A DNA stretch of 19,309 nucleotides from Clostridiales bacterium. GTDB lineage: Bacteria; Bacillota; Clostridia; Lachnospirales; WRAX01. Every line of letters starts with the position of its first letter. The first letter of the stretch is position 1. Below the pieces are notes generated by a model. The model saw only the letters and a program-made list of their open reading frames with translations. It was not told the DNA's origin and did no database searches. The stretch is from contig JAITMW010000041.1 of assembly GCA_031277155.1 (NCBI GenBank), forward strand, positions 1 to 19,309, given 5' to 3'. Both the position numbers and the translations under genes were made by a program. Below are positions 5,979 through 14,020 of the stretch, piece by piece.

Positions 5979-7163
5979 TTACAGCGTTATGGAGTATTTT
6001 TCATCATTTTCATCCAAGACAACAGCCCTGTTGCGGCCGCCCTCTTTGGCTTCATACAGCATTTTGTCGGCAAAATTGTATATGATATCCTGGTTGTCAT
6101 GCATACCAAACGGCGCCACATATGCACCAATGCTTACCGTTACATGCTGCGCCGCTTCGGATTTTTCATGAGGTATGTCAAGGCCTTTTATGCGTTTAAG
6201 CAGCTGCAATATGATGTTTTTGCCATCGTGCTTTTTTTCCGAAAACCATATCATGGCAAATTCTTCCCCGCCTACCCTTGCGGCATATGCGCTTGGAGCC
6301 TCAAAGGGTTCGCTTAGCGCCTCTCCAATTTTACGGAGACATTCATCCCCCGCCACATGGCCATAGTGGTCGTTGTAATATTTGAAATAGTCGATATCAA
6401 TAATGGCACAGCATAAAAAATTGTCTCTATCCCTGCCGCTTTTCATGTATCTTTTAAATTTTTGCATAAACGCCCTGCGGTTCGCAAGTTTTGTCAGCTC
6501 GTCCATTGTGCTTTGGGCCAGATATTGGTCCCTCTCTTTTTCCAGCTCAATTTTGCTATGGGTCGCTACCATTTTATGCATATTTACATACCAGGCGAAA
6601 GAAACGCCCACCACCACGCCGAATGTTGCGGGCGCCAGCTCGCAAATCCAGCAACACTCCGGATTTACGACAGAAAAGGTAATGGCCGCGTGAACAACAA
6701 GCACTCCCAAATTAAACAAAAGGCTTAACATAGCAACAGCGGGCAGAAACAAAACGCTGCCCGCCAAAAGCGTCATAAAAATTATGGACACAGCCGTTGG
6801 GGACAGCATCACGTCAATATATATCGAAATCGCCATAATAACAGCATATGCGCTGATTGTCATTGCATAAAGAAGTTTTTTGCTGATAATCTTGCCGCCT
6901 CTATGCTGTCTGTATTTATATATGGATGCGGCGGCAAACAACGCTGACGCAGCGGCCAATGAGGGAAACATGATGGCGGCCGTGGCTCCGTAATGGCTCC
7001 AATTTACGGTAGCAAAAATCATGAATATGGAAAATATGATTCCGCCAAGAATCATATTTGTGAGATTGTTTGCATATTCTCGCTCCACACACTTTATGTA
7101 GGCATCATGCCCTATGGTGTAATATTGCCATGCGGCAAATGTCTTGCGCAACGGTAGTTTCAT
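5979..7163 (-). CDS. Membrane-bound GGDEF protein (diguanylate cyclase)
   Basis: 394 aa from the ATG at 7163, which has AAGGGG 11 bases upstream; an ATG at 7196 lies before that site. About six membrane helices fill residues ~38-192 and carry no known sensor signature. A cytoplasmic linker helix (IELEKERDQY) leads to a GGDEF domain that starts with MDELTKLANRRAF and has DIDYFKYYNDHYGH. The active-site motif is GGEEF at ~298-302, so it should make c-di-GMP from GTP. The RxxD product-inhibition site expected just before it is absent (EAPSAYAARV). It lies 51 bases after the CNNM-type gene and may be cotranscribed with it. Confidence 0.92.
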   Translation of the reverse strand: MKLPLRKTFAAWQYYTIGHDAYIKCVEREYANNLTNMILGGIIFSIFMIFATVNWSHYGATAAIMFPSLAAASALFAAASIYKYRQHRGGKIISKKLLYAMTISAYAVIMAISIYIDVMLSPTAVSIIFMTLLAGSVLFLPAVAMLSLLFNLGVLVVHAAITFSVVNPECCWICELAPATFGVVVGVSFAWYVNMHKMVATHSKIELEKERDQYLAQSTMDELTKLANRRAFMQKFKRYMKSGRDRDNFLCCAIIDIDYFKYYNDHYGHVAGDECLRKIGEALSEPFEAPSAYAARVGGEEFAMIWFSEKKHDGKNIILQLLKRIKGLDIPHEKSEAAQHVTVSIGAYVAPFGMHDNQDIIYNFADKMLYEAKEGGRNRAVVLDENDEKYSITL

Positions 7164-7214
7164 TTTTTGATTGTCCCCTTCCGAAAAATATAGCATGTGC
7201 CGTAGGTGGTGCGG

Positions 7215-8459
7215 TTATTCCCTTTCCGCAAAAACCGATTGTATCCTTTTCTCCCTCACCTCATACACCTGGAAAAGATACCCTCCGTGGGAAACGCCGG
7301 GCTTTTCGCCATCGTCCGGTATGCGTCCCAAAAGATTCACCACAAAGCCGCCAAAGGTGTCAAATTCTTCTTCGGGCAGGGCAATGCCCAGGGCTTTGGC
7401 CACATCCTCGGGCTCTGCAATACCTTGTATCATATATTTGTCATTGCCGATTTCTTCTATATCCGGCACTTCAATTTCGTCATATTCGTCATAGATATTG
7501 CCCACAATCTCCTCGATGAGGTCTTCCACGGTCAAAAGCCCCTCACAGCCGCCATATTCGTCAAAAACGATGGCCATATGCATCTTTGACTTTCGCATCT
7601 CCTCAAAGATATCGTCAATCTTCTTAAAAGACGGCACCTTGTATGGCTCTTTCATAAGCTCGCGCAGGTCAAAGTCGTCCCGCAGGTCTTTGGATGTGAA
7701 AATATGCGTCATAATATCCTTGACATACAAGATGCCGACGATATTGTCGATTTCTCCTTCATAGACGGGATAGCGCGAAAGTTCGTGTTCCACAATGGTG
7801 TTGACAACCTCCTCGCGGCCTGCGTCAACATCAATGGCCACCATTTCCGTGCGGTGCGTGGCAATTTCATATGCGGATTTGTCGTTAAACTCAAAGATAT
7901 TGTTAATCATCGCCTGTTCGGAGGCGTCAATGCTGCCCACGTCGCCGCCGCGATTCACCATGCTGCGTATGTCGTCCTCCGATACCCCAAGGTCCGGGCG
8001 GGTTGCATCCACGCCAAAACGGCGCATCAGCACATGAGAAAGAAAGGCGAAGAAGCGCACAAAGATGAAAAGGGGCAGGAGAAAAAGACGCAGCACCGGC
8101 AAAATTGCGCCCGCCATGGCATATGCATGGTTGATGGCCATTGTCTTTAAAATGTTGCCCAAAAACAGGGCAATGGCGGCACCGCCGGCCAGGACGCCGG
8201 CGGATATTGCGGCGCGCTGCGGAAAAACAAATATCAGCGCGCCAAAAGCCGCCCACGTCAGCACAACAGCCATGCGCAACATGGATTGAAAAAAGTCCAT
8301 GTCGTCAACAATACTCTTTATGCGCATGGCGCGGCGGTCGCCGTCCGCGGCTTTTTCGCGCAGCTCGCTTTTGTCCAGGGCGGCAAAGGCTGCCTCGGCC
8401 AATGTCCATAGGGCCGTAAGCAGCAAAAAGCCCGCAAGCAATATCAATGCGTGCAACAA
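7215..8459 (-). CDS. CNNM/CorC-type transporter (DUF21, CBS pair, CorC_HlyC)
   Basis: About 414 aa. An N-terminal DUF21 domain has four hydrophobic segments (residues ~1-26, 59-80, 85-104, 111-145). A CBS pair follows (~203-320, with LSRYPVY and GILYVKDI, MAIVFDEYGGCEGLLTVEDL), then a C-terminal CorC_HlyC domain (~335-412, with FDTFGGFVVNLLGRIP). Family members are linked to Mg2+ or other divalent-cation export and to hemolysin-like activity. Longer starts at 8510 and 8480 lie on or inside a strong promoter, while AAAGGGAG at 8469-8476 is well placed for the TTG at 8459, so I prefer that start. It lies between the TauE-type and GGDEF genes on the same strand. Confidence 0.9.
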   Translation of the reverse strand: MLHALILLAGFLLLTALWTLAEAAFAALDKSELREKAADGDRRAMRIKSIVDDMDFFQSMLRMAVVLTWAAFGALIFVFPQRAAISAGVLAGGAAIALFLGNILKTMAINHAYAMAGAILPVLRLFLLPLFIFVRFFAFLSHVLMRRFGVDATRPDLGVSEDDIRSMVNRGGDVGSIDASEQAMINNIFEFNDKSAYEIATHRTEMVAIDVDAGREEVVNTIVEHELSRYPVYEGEIDNIVGILYVKDIMTHIFTSKDLRDDFDLRELMKEPYKVPSFKKIDDIFEEMRKSKMHMAIVFDEYGGCEGLLTVEDLIEEIVGNIYDEYDEIEVPDIEEIGNDKYMIQGIAEPEDVAKALGIALPEEEFDTFGGFVVNLLGRIPDDGEKPGVSHGGYLFQVYEVREKRIQSVFAERE

Positions 8460-8481
8460 GTTAAACAACTCCCTTTGCATC

Positions 8482-8510
8482 ATTTTAGCACAGTTTTCCA
8501 GCATATTCAA
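8482..8510 (-). promoter_or_regulatory. Promoter of the CNNM/CorC-type gene
   Basis: On the minus strand TTGAAT (8510-8505), a 17-base spacer and TAAAAT (8487-8482), with TG one base before the -10. Transcription would start near 8475, at the ribosome-binding site of the TTG start. The -35 overlaps the stop codon of the TauE-type gene. Confidence 0.7.
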
Positions 8511-9277
8511 GTGAGAATTATTGTGCCGAGCAAAATGGCCAGCACAACCACCAACAGCGGCTTTATTACCTTTGCGCCGATTTTTATGGCCAGGCTGCTG
8601 CCGATGAAGTTGCCCAAAACGCCAAAGACACCCGCAAAGATGGCCAATTGCCAGGCCACTTGCCCGTTGGCAATAAATGTAATCAGCGAGCCTGCATTGG
8701 ACGATAAATTTATAATCTTGGAATTGCCGTTGGCCGTCACAAGGTCAAAACGCAGAAACACCGTAAAAATCAGGATAAGGAAGGTGCCTGTGCCCGGGCC
8801 AAAAAATCCGTCGTAAAAGCCTATGACAAAGGCCGCAATGCCCGCGCCAATCAAAATTGTGCGCGTCTTTAGCGTGTCCGACCTGTCCCGGCTGCCAAAA
8901 TCCTTCTTCACCAGCACAAACACAGCCACAACGGGCACGATGACAATCAAAACAACACGCAGCACATCGGGGTTTACAAGCAGCACAACCCAGGTGCCAA
9001 GGGCGCTGCCCGCAACGGCAAACACCACGGAAACAGGCACGGCCTTGATATATACTTTTTTATTGCGCATAAAATTAAACACCGAAAACGCGGTGCCTAA
9101 AAACGAGGAGAATTTATTGCTGCCAAGGGCCATATGTATGGGCATACCCGTGAGGACATATGCCGGGACGGTGATAAGACCGCCGCCGCCCGCGACGGAA
9201 TCCACAAAGCCGCCAAGAAACACCAGGGCGGACAGCCATATTATTGTGATGATGTCAAATGTCATTATTTCAGCCAT
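8507..9277 (-). CDS. TauE/SafE-family membrane permease
   Basis: 256 aa, almost wholly hydrophobic, with about eight membrane segments in two related halves. The first half has the signature GGFVDSVAGGGGLITVPA, and the second has GFYDGFFGPGTGTFLILIF in the matching place, as expected for the TauE/SafE (DUF81) family. Characterised members export sulfite or sulfonated compounds; the substrate here is unknown. Starts at 9277 (ATG GCT) and 9265 (ATG ACA) are both possible. Neither has a ribosome-binding site, and the promoter -10 box ends seven bases before 9277, so the mRNA may be leaderless. It is divergent from pheS. Confidence 0.92.
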   Translation of the reverse strand: MAEIMTFDIITIIWLSALVFLGGFVDSVAGGGGLITVPAYVLTGMPIHMALGSNKFSSFLGTAFSVFNFMRNKKVYIKAVPVSVVFAVAGSALGTWVVLLVNPDVLRVVLIVIVPVVAVFVLVKKDFGSRDRSDTLKTRTILIGAGIAAFVIGFYDGFFGPGTGTFLILIFTVFLRFDLVTANGNSKIINLSSNAGSLITFIANGQVAWQLAIFAGVFGVLGNFIGSSLAIKIGAKVIKPLLVVVLAILLGTIILT

Positions 9278-9283
9278 GCAATA

Positions 9284-9312
9284 ATTATATATCATTCTTT
9301 TTGCAATTGCAA
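9284..9312 (-). promoter_or_regulatory. Promoter of the TauE/SafE gene (likely leaderless)
   Basis: Minus-strand TTGCAA (9312-9307), a 17-base spacer and TATAAT (9289-9284). The expected start point, about seven bases on, falls on the A of the ATG at 9277. It stands back to back with the pheS promoter, three bases apart. Confidence 0.7.
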
Positions 9313-9315
9313 TGA

Positions 9316-9344
9316 TTGACAAGCTCTCCCAATGCTGGTAAAAT
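9316..9344 (+). promoter_or_regulatory. Promoter of pheS-pheT
   Basis: TTGACA (9316-9321), a 17-base spacer and TAAAAT (9339-9344) with an extended TGG before the -10. The leader to pheS is only about 30 bases, too short for the T-box riboswitch that often controls this operon in Bacillota. Confidence 0.85.
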
Positions 9345-9381
9345 ATATAGAATTAAACAAGACAAAAAGGATGTGCCTAAA

Positions 9382-10401
9382 ATGAAAGAAGAATTGCTTG
9401 CCATACAGACAAAATTTGCCGCGGAAATTGACGCGGCAGGGGGCCTTGCGTCCCTTGAGGACATTCGCGTGGCGGCCTTTGGCAAAAAGGGCGAAATGAC
9501 GGCCATTTTGCGCGGCATGGGGGCCCTGCCCGCCGAGGAAAGGCCCGTGATAGGCCAAATGGCCAATGAGGTAAGGGCCGGCTTGGAAGAAAAGCTGGCG
9601 GAAAAAAAGTTGATGCTGTCAAAAGCCGCCATGGATGAAGAAATGGCGCGGCAAGGGCTGGATGTCACCCTGCCCGGCGTAAAGAGGGCCATGGGCCATC
9701 GGCATCCCGTCGCCATTGTCACGGAAGAGCTTTGCAAAATCTTCATGGGTATGGGATATGAAATTGCAGAAGGGCCGGATGTGGAGACGGATTATCATAA
9801 TTTCGAGGCGCTGAATATCTACAGCGGCCACCCCGCCCGGGACGAGCAGGATACATTCTATGTTGAGGGCGGCAGGGTGCTGCGCACCCATACATCCCCC
9901 GTGCAAATCCGCTATATGGAAAACAATAGGCCGCCCATAGCCATTGTGGCCCCGGGCAAGGTGTTTCGCGCGGACGAGCTGGACGCGACACATTCCCCCG
10001 TCTTTCACCAGCTGGAAGGGCTGCTGGTGGACAAGGGCATACACATGGGACATCTTAAAGGCGCGCTGACGGTGTTTGCCAAGGCCCTTTTCGGCGAGGA
10101 CGTAAAAACCCGCTTTAGGCCCCATCACTTTGCCTTTACCGAGCCCAGCGCCGAGGTGGATTTTTCCTGCTTTAGCTGCGGCGGCAAGGGCTGCCGCATT
10201 TGCAAGGGCGAAGGCTGGATAGAAATGGCCGGTTGCGGCATGGTACATCCCAAGGTGCTTGCGCGCTGCGGCATAGACCCCGAAGTTTACAGCGGCTTTG
10301 CGTTTGGCATGGGTATTGACCGCATTGCCATGCAAAGATATGGCATCCCCCATTTGCGGCTGCTGTTTGAAAATGATATGAAGTTTTTGCAGCAGTTTTA
10401 A
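9382..10401 (+). CDS. pheS: Phenylalanyl-tRNA synthetase alpha subunit
   Basis: 339 aa, full length. It is the catalytic subunit of the cytoplasmic alpha2beta2 enzyme that charges tRNA-Phe. An N-terminal coiled-coil tRNA-binding arm (residues ~1-85) precedes the class II core. That core holds HTSPVQIRYM, motif 2 FRADELDATHSPVFHQLEG (~195-213), the Cys-rich loop CFSCGGKGCRICKGEGW (~262-280) and motif 3 FAFGMGIDRIAMQRYGI (~305-322). The start at 9382 gives the usual opening and has AAAAAGGA ten bases upstream. AGCGMVHP replaces the common AGAGMVHP. It is 13 bases upstream of pheT. Confidence 0.98.
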   Translation: MKEELLAIQTKFAAEIDAAGGLASLEDIRVAAFGKKGEMTAILRGMGALPAEERPVIGQMANEVRAGLEEKLAEKKLMLSKAAMDEEMARQGLDVTLPGVKRAMGHRHPVAIVTEELCKIFMGMGYEIAEGPDVETDYHNFEALNIYSGHPARDEQDTFYVEGGRVLRTHTSPVQIRYMENNRPPIAIVAPGKVFRADELDATHSPVFHQLEGLLVDKGIHMGHLKGALTVFAKALFGEDVKTRFRPHHFAFTEPSAEVDFSCFSCGGKGCRICKGEGWIEMAGCGMVHPKVLARCGIDPEVYSGFAFGMGIDRIAMQRYGIPHLRLLFENDMKFLQQF

Positions 10402-10414
10402 GAAGGAGGCAATC

Positions 10415-12802
10415 ATGAAAATCCCAATTTCTTGGCTAAAAGATTATGTCAACATAAATTGTGACACCGCCGCCCTGGCCGACAAAATGACGGCAAGCGG
10501 CAGCAAGGTAGAGGCGACAGAGCATCGCGGCGCGGAAATTTCCAATGTCGTCGTGGGCAAAATCACGGAAATCACGCCCCATCCCAATGCGGACAAGCTG
10601 ATAATCACGCGGGTTGATATTGGCGGCGATGTGCCAATACAAATTGTTACGGGGGCCACCAATCTCACGGCCGGCGATTATATTCCCGTGGCCCTTGCCG
10701 GCGCCAATTTGGCCGATGGCCTGAAAATCAAAAAGGGCAAGATACGCGGCGAGCTGTCCGACGGTATGCTGTGCAGCGTGGAGGAGCTTGGCTCAAGCCG
10801 CACGGAATTCCCCGAAGCCCCCGAAGACGGCATATATGTCTTTGACGGACCCCGGCCCTTGGGCGCCGACGCCATGCCGATTTTGGGCCTTTTGGATGAT
10901 ATTCTGGAATTCGAAATAACATCCAACAGGCCGGACTGCCACAGCGTCATAGGTATAGCACGCGAGGCTGCTGCTGTGCTGAATGGAAAATTGAAAATTG
11001 AAAATGGAGAATTAAGGGAAGAAGGCAGCGGCGTTGTGCGGCATTTAATAGATGTGGAGATTGCCAATGCGCGGCTTTGCCCGCGGTATGTGGCCCGGGT
11101 GGTGCAAAATGTAAAAATCGGCCCGTCGCCCCAATGGATGCGCACGCGCTTGACGGCGGCCGGCATGCGCCCCGTCAACAATATTGTGGACATTACGAAT
11201 TATGTGATGCTGGAATATGGCCAGCCCATGCACGCCTTTGATATCAGCGCAATTGAGGGCGGCACCATCATTGTGCGCAATGCTCGCGAGGATGAGAAAA
11301 TCATCACCCTGGACGGAGAAGTGCGCGGGCTGGATGCCGACATGCTGGTAATTGCCGACGCCAAAAAGGCCGTGGGCATCGCGGGTATTATAGGCGGCGA
11401 ATTTTCCAAAATCATGGACGACACAACGACAATTTTGCTGGAATCCGCCAATTTCCACGGCCCAAATATCCGCCAAACAGCCAAGCGGCTGGGTGTGCGT
11501 ACGGATTCCTCGGGCAAATATGAAAAGGGCTTGGACCCCAGCCTTGCCCTGGACTGCGTAAACCGCGCGGCGGCATTGATAGAGCAGCTTGCGGCGGGAG
11601 ATGTGGTGCCCGGCATAATTGACAATTATCCCGCGCCGCGCACAGAGGGCAAGGTGCCCTTTACCACGGAAAAAATCAATGCACTTACGGGATTAAATCT
11701 CACCTGCGCGGAAATGGACGATATATTGGCCCGCCTGGGCATTGCTGTGCAAAACGATGTGGCCACCGTGCCCACACATCGCGCCGATATTCAAATTTGG
11801 CAGGATTTGGCAGAAGAAGTGGCCCGCCTGCATGGATATGACCATATCCCCACCGTCGTGGCCTCCTCGGCCAATGTGGGAAAAAAAAGCGCGGCGCAAA
11901 AAATGGAAGAGCGCCTGACGGACGCAATGGTGGCCCAGGGCTTTTGCCAGGCATTGACATTTTCCTTTGAAAGCCCCAAGGTGTTTGACAAATTGGGCCT
12001 TGCGGCGGATTCGCCCCTGCGAAACGCCGTAAAAATTACGAACCCATTGGGCGAAGACACGGGCATAATGCGCACCACCATGCTAAATTCCATGTTGACG
12101 TCTCTGGCAAACAATTATGCAAGGCGCAATGACACCGCCGCGCTGTTTGAAGTCGCCAAGATTTACCACCCGAAAGAATCGCCGCAGGATTTGCCCGAGG
12201 AAAAAAAGATTTTGATGATTGGTCATTACGGCGATGTTAATTTTTTCCATACAAAGGGCGTGGTGGAGACCCTGGCCCGGCAATTCGGCATAGAAGAAGC
12301 CGCCATGCAATTTGTCGCCGAAAAGGACCTGCCCTTCTTCCATCCGGGACGCTGCGCCAAACTTTTTGTGGAAGACACGTTGCTGGCGGCCTTTGGGCAG
12401 GTTCATCCCGGTCTGGCCGAGGCCTATGAGATAGGCCGCGAGGCATATCTGGCATATTTTTACACGGAGGCCCTGTTTGCCCGCGCAAATCTTACGCCCG
12501 CATATGTGCCGCTGGCCCGCTTTCCGGAGATATCCCGCGACATCGCCGTGGTTGTGAAAGAAGATGTGATAAACGGCGATTTAATGACCACCATCCGCAA
12601 AAACGGCGGCAAGCATCTGCGCAATCTCTCATTGTTTGACGTATACATCGGCGAAAATGTGCCCCCCGGCACAAAATCTATGGCCTATAATTTGGTTTTT
12701 CGCGCCGAGGACAGGACGCTGACGGATGAGGAAGCGGCCAAGACCATCAGGAAGGGTGTGGCGGCGCTGGAAGATGCCCATGGCGCGGCTTTGCGGTCAT
12801 AA
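10415..12802 (+). CDS. pheT: Phenylalanyl-tRNA synthetase beta subunit
   Basis: 795 aa, normal for the long bacterial form. Domains in order are: N-terminal; tRNA-binding (EMAP-like, ~40-150, with KKGKIRGELSDGMLCSVEELG); B3/B4 editing domain (~205-390, with PRYVARVVQNVKIGPSP and ITNYVMLEYGQPMHAFD); B5 (~400-475); catalytic-like core (~490-690); and the C-terminal anticodon-binding FDX-ACB domain (~705-795, beginning YVPLARFPEISRDIAVVV). AAGAAGGAGG lies right after the pheS stop. Residues ~191-201 are encoded by an unusual A-rich repeated stretch. DUF3788 follows 13 bases later. Confidence 0.98.
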   Translation: MKIPISWLKDYVNINCDTAALADKMTASGSKVEATEHRGAEISNVVVGKITEITPHPNADKLIITRVDIGGDVPIQIVTGATNLTAGDYIPVALAGANLADGLKIKKGKIRGELSDGMLCSVEELGSSRTEFPEAPEDGIYVFDGPRPLGADAMPILGLLDDILEFEITSNRPDCHSVIGIAREAAAVLNGKLKIENGELREEGSGVVRHLIDVEIANARLCPRYVARVVQNVKIGPSPQWMRTRLTAAGMRPVNNIVDITNYVMLEYGQPMHAFDISAIEGGTIIVRNAREDEKIITLDGEVRGLDADMLVIADAKKAVGIAGIIGGEFSKIMDDTTTILLESANFHGPNIRQTAKRLGVRTDSSGKYEKGLDPSLALDCVNRAAALIEQLAAGDVVPGIIDNYPAPRTEGKVPFTTEKINALTGLNLTCAEMDDILARLGIAVQNDVATVPTHRADIQIWQDLAEEVARLHGYDHIPTVVASSANVGKKSAAQKMEERLTDAMVAQGFCQALTFSFESPKVFDKLGLAADSPLRNAVKITNPLGEDTGIMRTTMLNSMLTSLANNYARRNDTAALFEVAKIYHPKESPQDLPEEKKILMIGHYGDVNFFHTKGVVETLARQFGIEEAAMQFVAEKDLPFFHPGRCAKLFVEDTLLAAFGQVHPGLAEAYEIGREAYLAYFYTEALFARANLTPAYVPLARFPEISRDIAVVVKEDVINGDLMTTIRKNGGKHLRNLSLFDVYIGENVPPGTKSMAYNLVFRAEDRTLTDEEAAKTIRKGVAALEDAHGAALRS
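10985..11015 (+). repeat. A-rich short tandem repeat inside pheT
   Basis: GGAAAATTGAAAATTGAAAATGGAGAATTA-like units of about 8 bases (GAAAATTG) repeat three times and encode KLKIENGEL in the linker before the editing domain. Base composition differs sharply from the surrounding GC-rich gene. Confidence 0.6.
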
Positions 12803-12815
12803 AAGGAGGCGCGCC

Positions 12816-13259
12816 ATGACATGGAACGACCTTTATCCAAAAGAACGCCAGCCTATGATGGGTGATATTGCCGGATATATCGGCGGTTTCAAGCCTGTAT
12901 GGCTTGATTTGCTCGCATATTTTGAAACCGCCTATAAATGCAATCCCAAAATGACGCACAGCAGCTGCGGCATGAAGCCCGGCTGGAATGTGAAGTTTCA
13001 AAAAGGCAGCGCCAATTTTGGCACATGGTATCCGCGGCCGGACTCATTCGATGTTATGTTTGTCTGGAGCTATACCCTCGACCCGGAAATGATGATGCTG
13101 TTACCCGTATTGACCCCGCAGATGGCCGGGCATATTGAAGAGGCCGGCGACTTCATGAAAAATGGGCGGTGGATTATGTTTTGTGCTGATAATGAAGAGG
13201 TTGCGGAAGATTATAAGCGGATGTGTGCGGTGAAAAAGATGCCTATCATAAAGCCCTGA
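12816..13259 (+). CDS. DUF3788-family protein
   Basis: 147 aa from the ATG at 12816, with AAAGGAGG seven bases upstream. The sequence fits the DUF3788 family of small soluble proteins: an N-terminal segment ending GFKPVWLDLLAYFETAYKCNPK, a central KPGWNVKFQKGSANFGTWYP and a C-terminal GRWIMFCADNEEVAEDY. No function is established for the family. It lies 13 bases after pheT and is probably cotranscribed with pheST. Its last 14 bases overlap the end of birA on the other strand. Confidence 0.85.
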   Translation: MTWNDLYPKERQPMMGDIAGYIGGFKPVWLDLLAYFETAYKCNPKMTHSSCGMKPGWNVKFQKGSANFGTWYPRPDSFDVMFVWSYTLDPEMMMLLPVLTPQMAGHIEEAGDFMKNGRWIMFCADNEEVAEDYKRMCAVKKMPIIKP

Positions 13260-14001
13260 CGCTGACCTCGCCCGAATTTAGCGCGAGGATTTCCCCATTG
13301 TCCTTTTGCACAATCAGATGGCCCATATCGTTGATGTCCAGGGCCACGGCCGTATAATCGCCGCGGGGGTCCTTCACCGTAATCAACTCACCCAGCATAA
13401 ACAGGCGCTGCCTGTATTTTTCCAGCAATTCTGCCCGGCTGCTCTGTGCGGTCGGGTTTGTCATGCGCGCCAAAATTTCGGCGGCCAAAAGGCCGCGGCT
13501 GATTGTCGGCGGCTCGTCCATAAAGATGGCCGACGCGATATGCCGCAAGTCCTCGGGGAAATCCCCCGCGGATGCGGCAAAATTAACGCCGATGCCTACA
13601 ATCATGGCATCGGCGGCGCTCTCCGCCAATATGCCGCAAATTTTTTTGCCCCCAAGAAAAATATCGTTTACCCACTTTATTTGCGGATTTTTGCCTGTTG
13701 TCACGCTGATGGCCTCGCAGACGGCCACGGCGGCATGGATGGTTATCAGCGTTGGCTCGGCAAAATCCGGCACGTGCCGATGCAATATGGTTGACATATA
13801 AATCCCCGCCTGCGCAGGCGAATAAAAGCTGCGGCCATGGCGGCCGCGGCCGGCTGTCTGCCGCTCCGCAATGACGGTTGTACCGTGGGCGGCACCGGCT
13901 TTGGCCAATTCCTTCGCGGTGATGTTTGTGGATTCCAGCACATCATGCACAAAAACCCTGTCAGAAAAATCGCCAAATTGCCGCGGCAATATTTTATCCA
14001 T
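13246..14001 (-). CDS. birA: Biotin-[acetyl-CoA-carboxylase] ligase, no HTH domain
   Basis: 251 aa from the ATG at 14001, placed nine bases after GAGGGAG; two nearer upstream starts are too close to that site. The enzyme activates biotin with ATP and attaches it to a lysine of carboxylase carrier domains. STN (24-26), GRGRHGRSF (51-59, biotinyl-AMP loop) and KWVNDIFLGGKKICGIL (~109-125) are all present. A C-terminal domain follows (MLGELITVKDPRGDYTAVALDINDMGHL). It lacks the N-terminal winged helix of E. coli BirA, so it should not be a repressor. It starts 19 bases after kamC and is very likely in the same transcript. Confidence 0.96.
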   Translation of the reverse strand: MDKILPRQFGDFSDRVFVHDVLESTNITAKELAKAGAAHGTTVIAERQTAGRGRHGRSFYSPAQAGIYMSTILHRHVPDFAEPTLITIHAAVAVCEAISVTTGKNPQIKWVNDIFLGGKKICGILAESAADAMIVGIGVNFAASAGDFPEDLRHIASAIFMDEPPTISRGLLAAEILARMTNPTAQSSRAELLEKYRQRLFMLGELITVKDPRGDYTAVALDINDMGHLIVQKDNGEILALNSGEVSVRAL

Positions 14002-14020
14002 TGGCATATTCTCCCTCAAT

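Noticed and set aside
9345..9381. T-box riboswitch before pheS
   Set aside because: Only about 30-37 bases lie between the promoter and the start codon; no T-box sequence or specifier hairpin fits.
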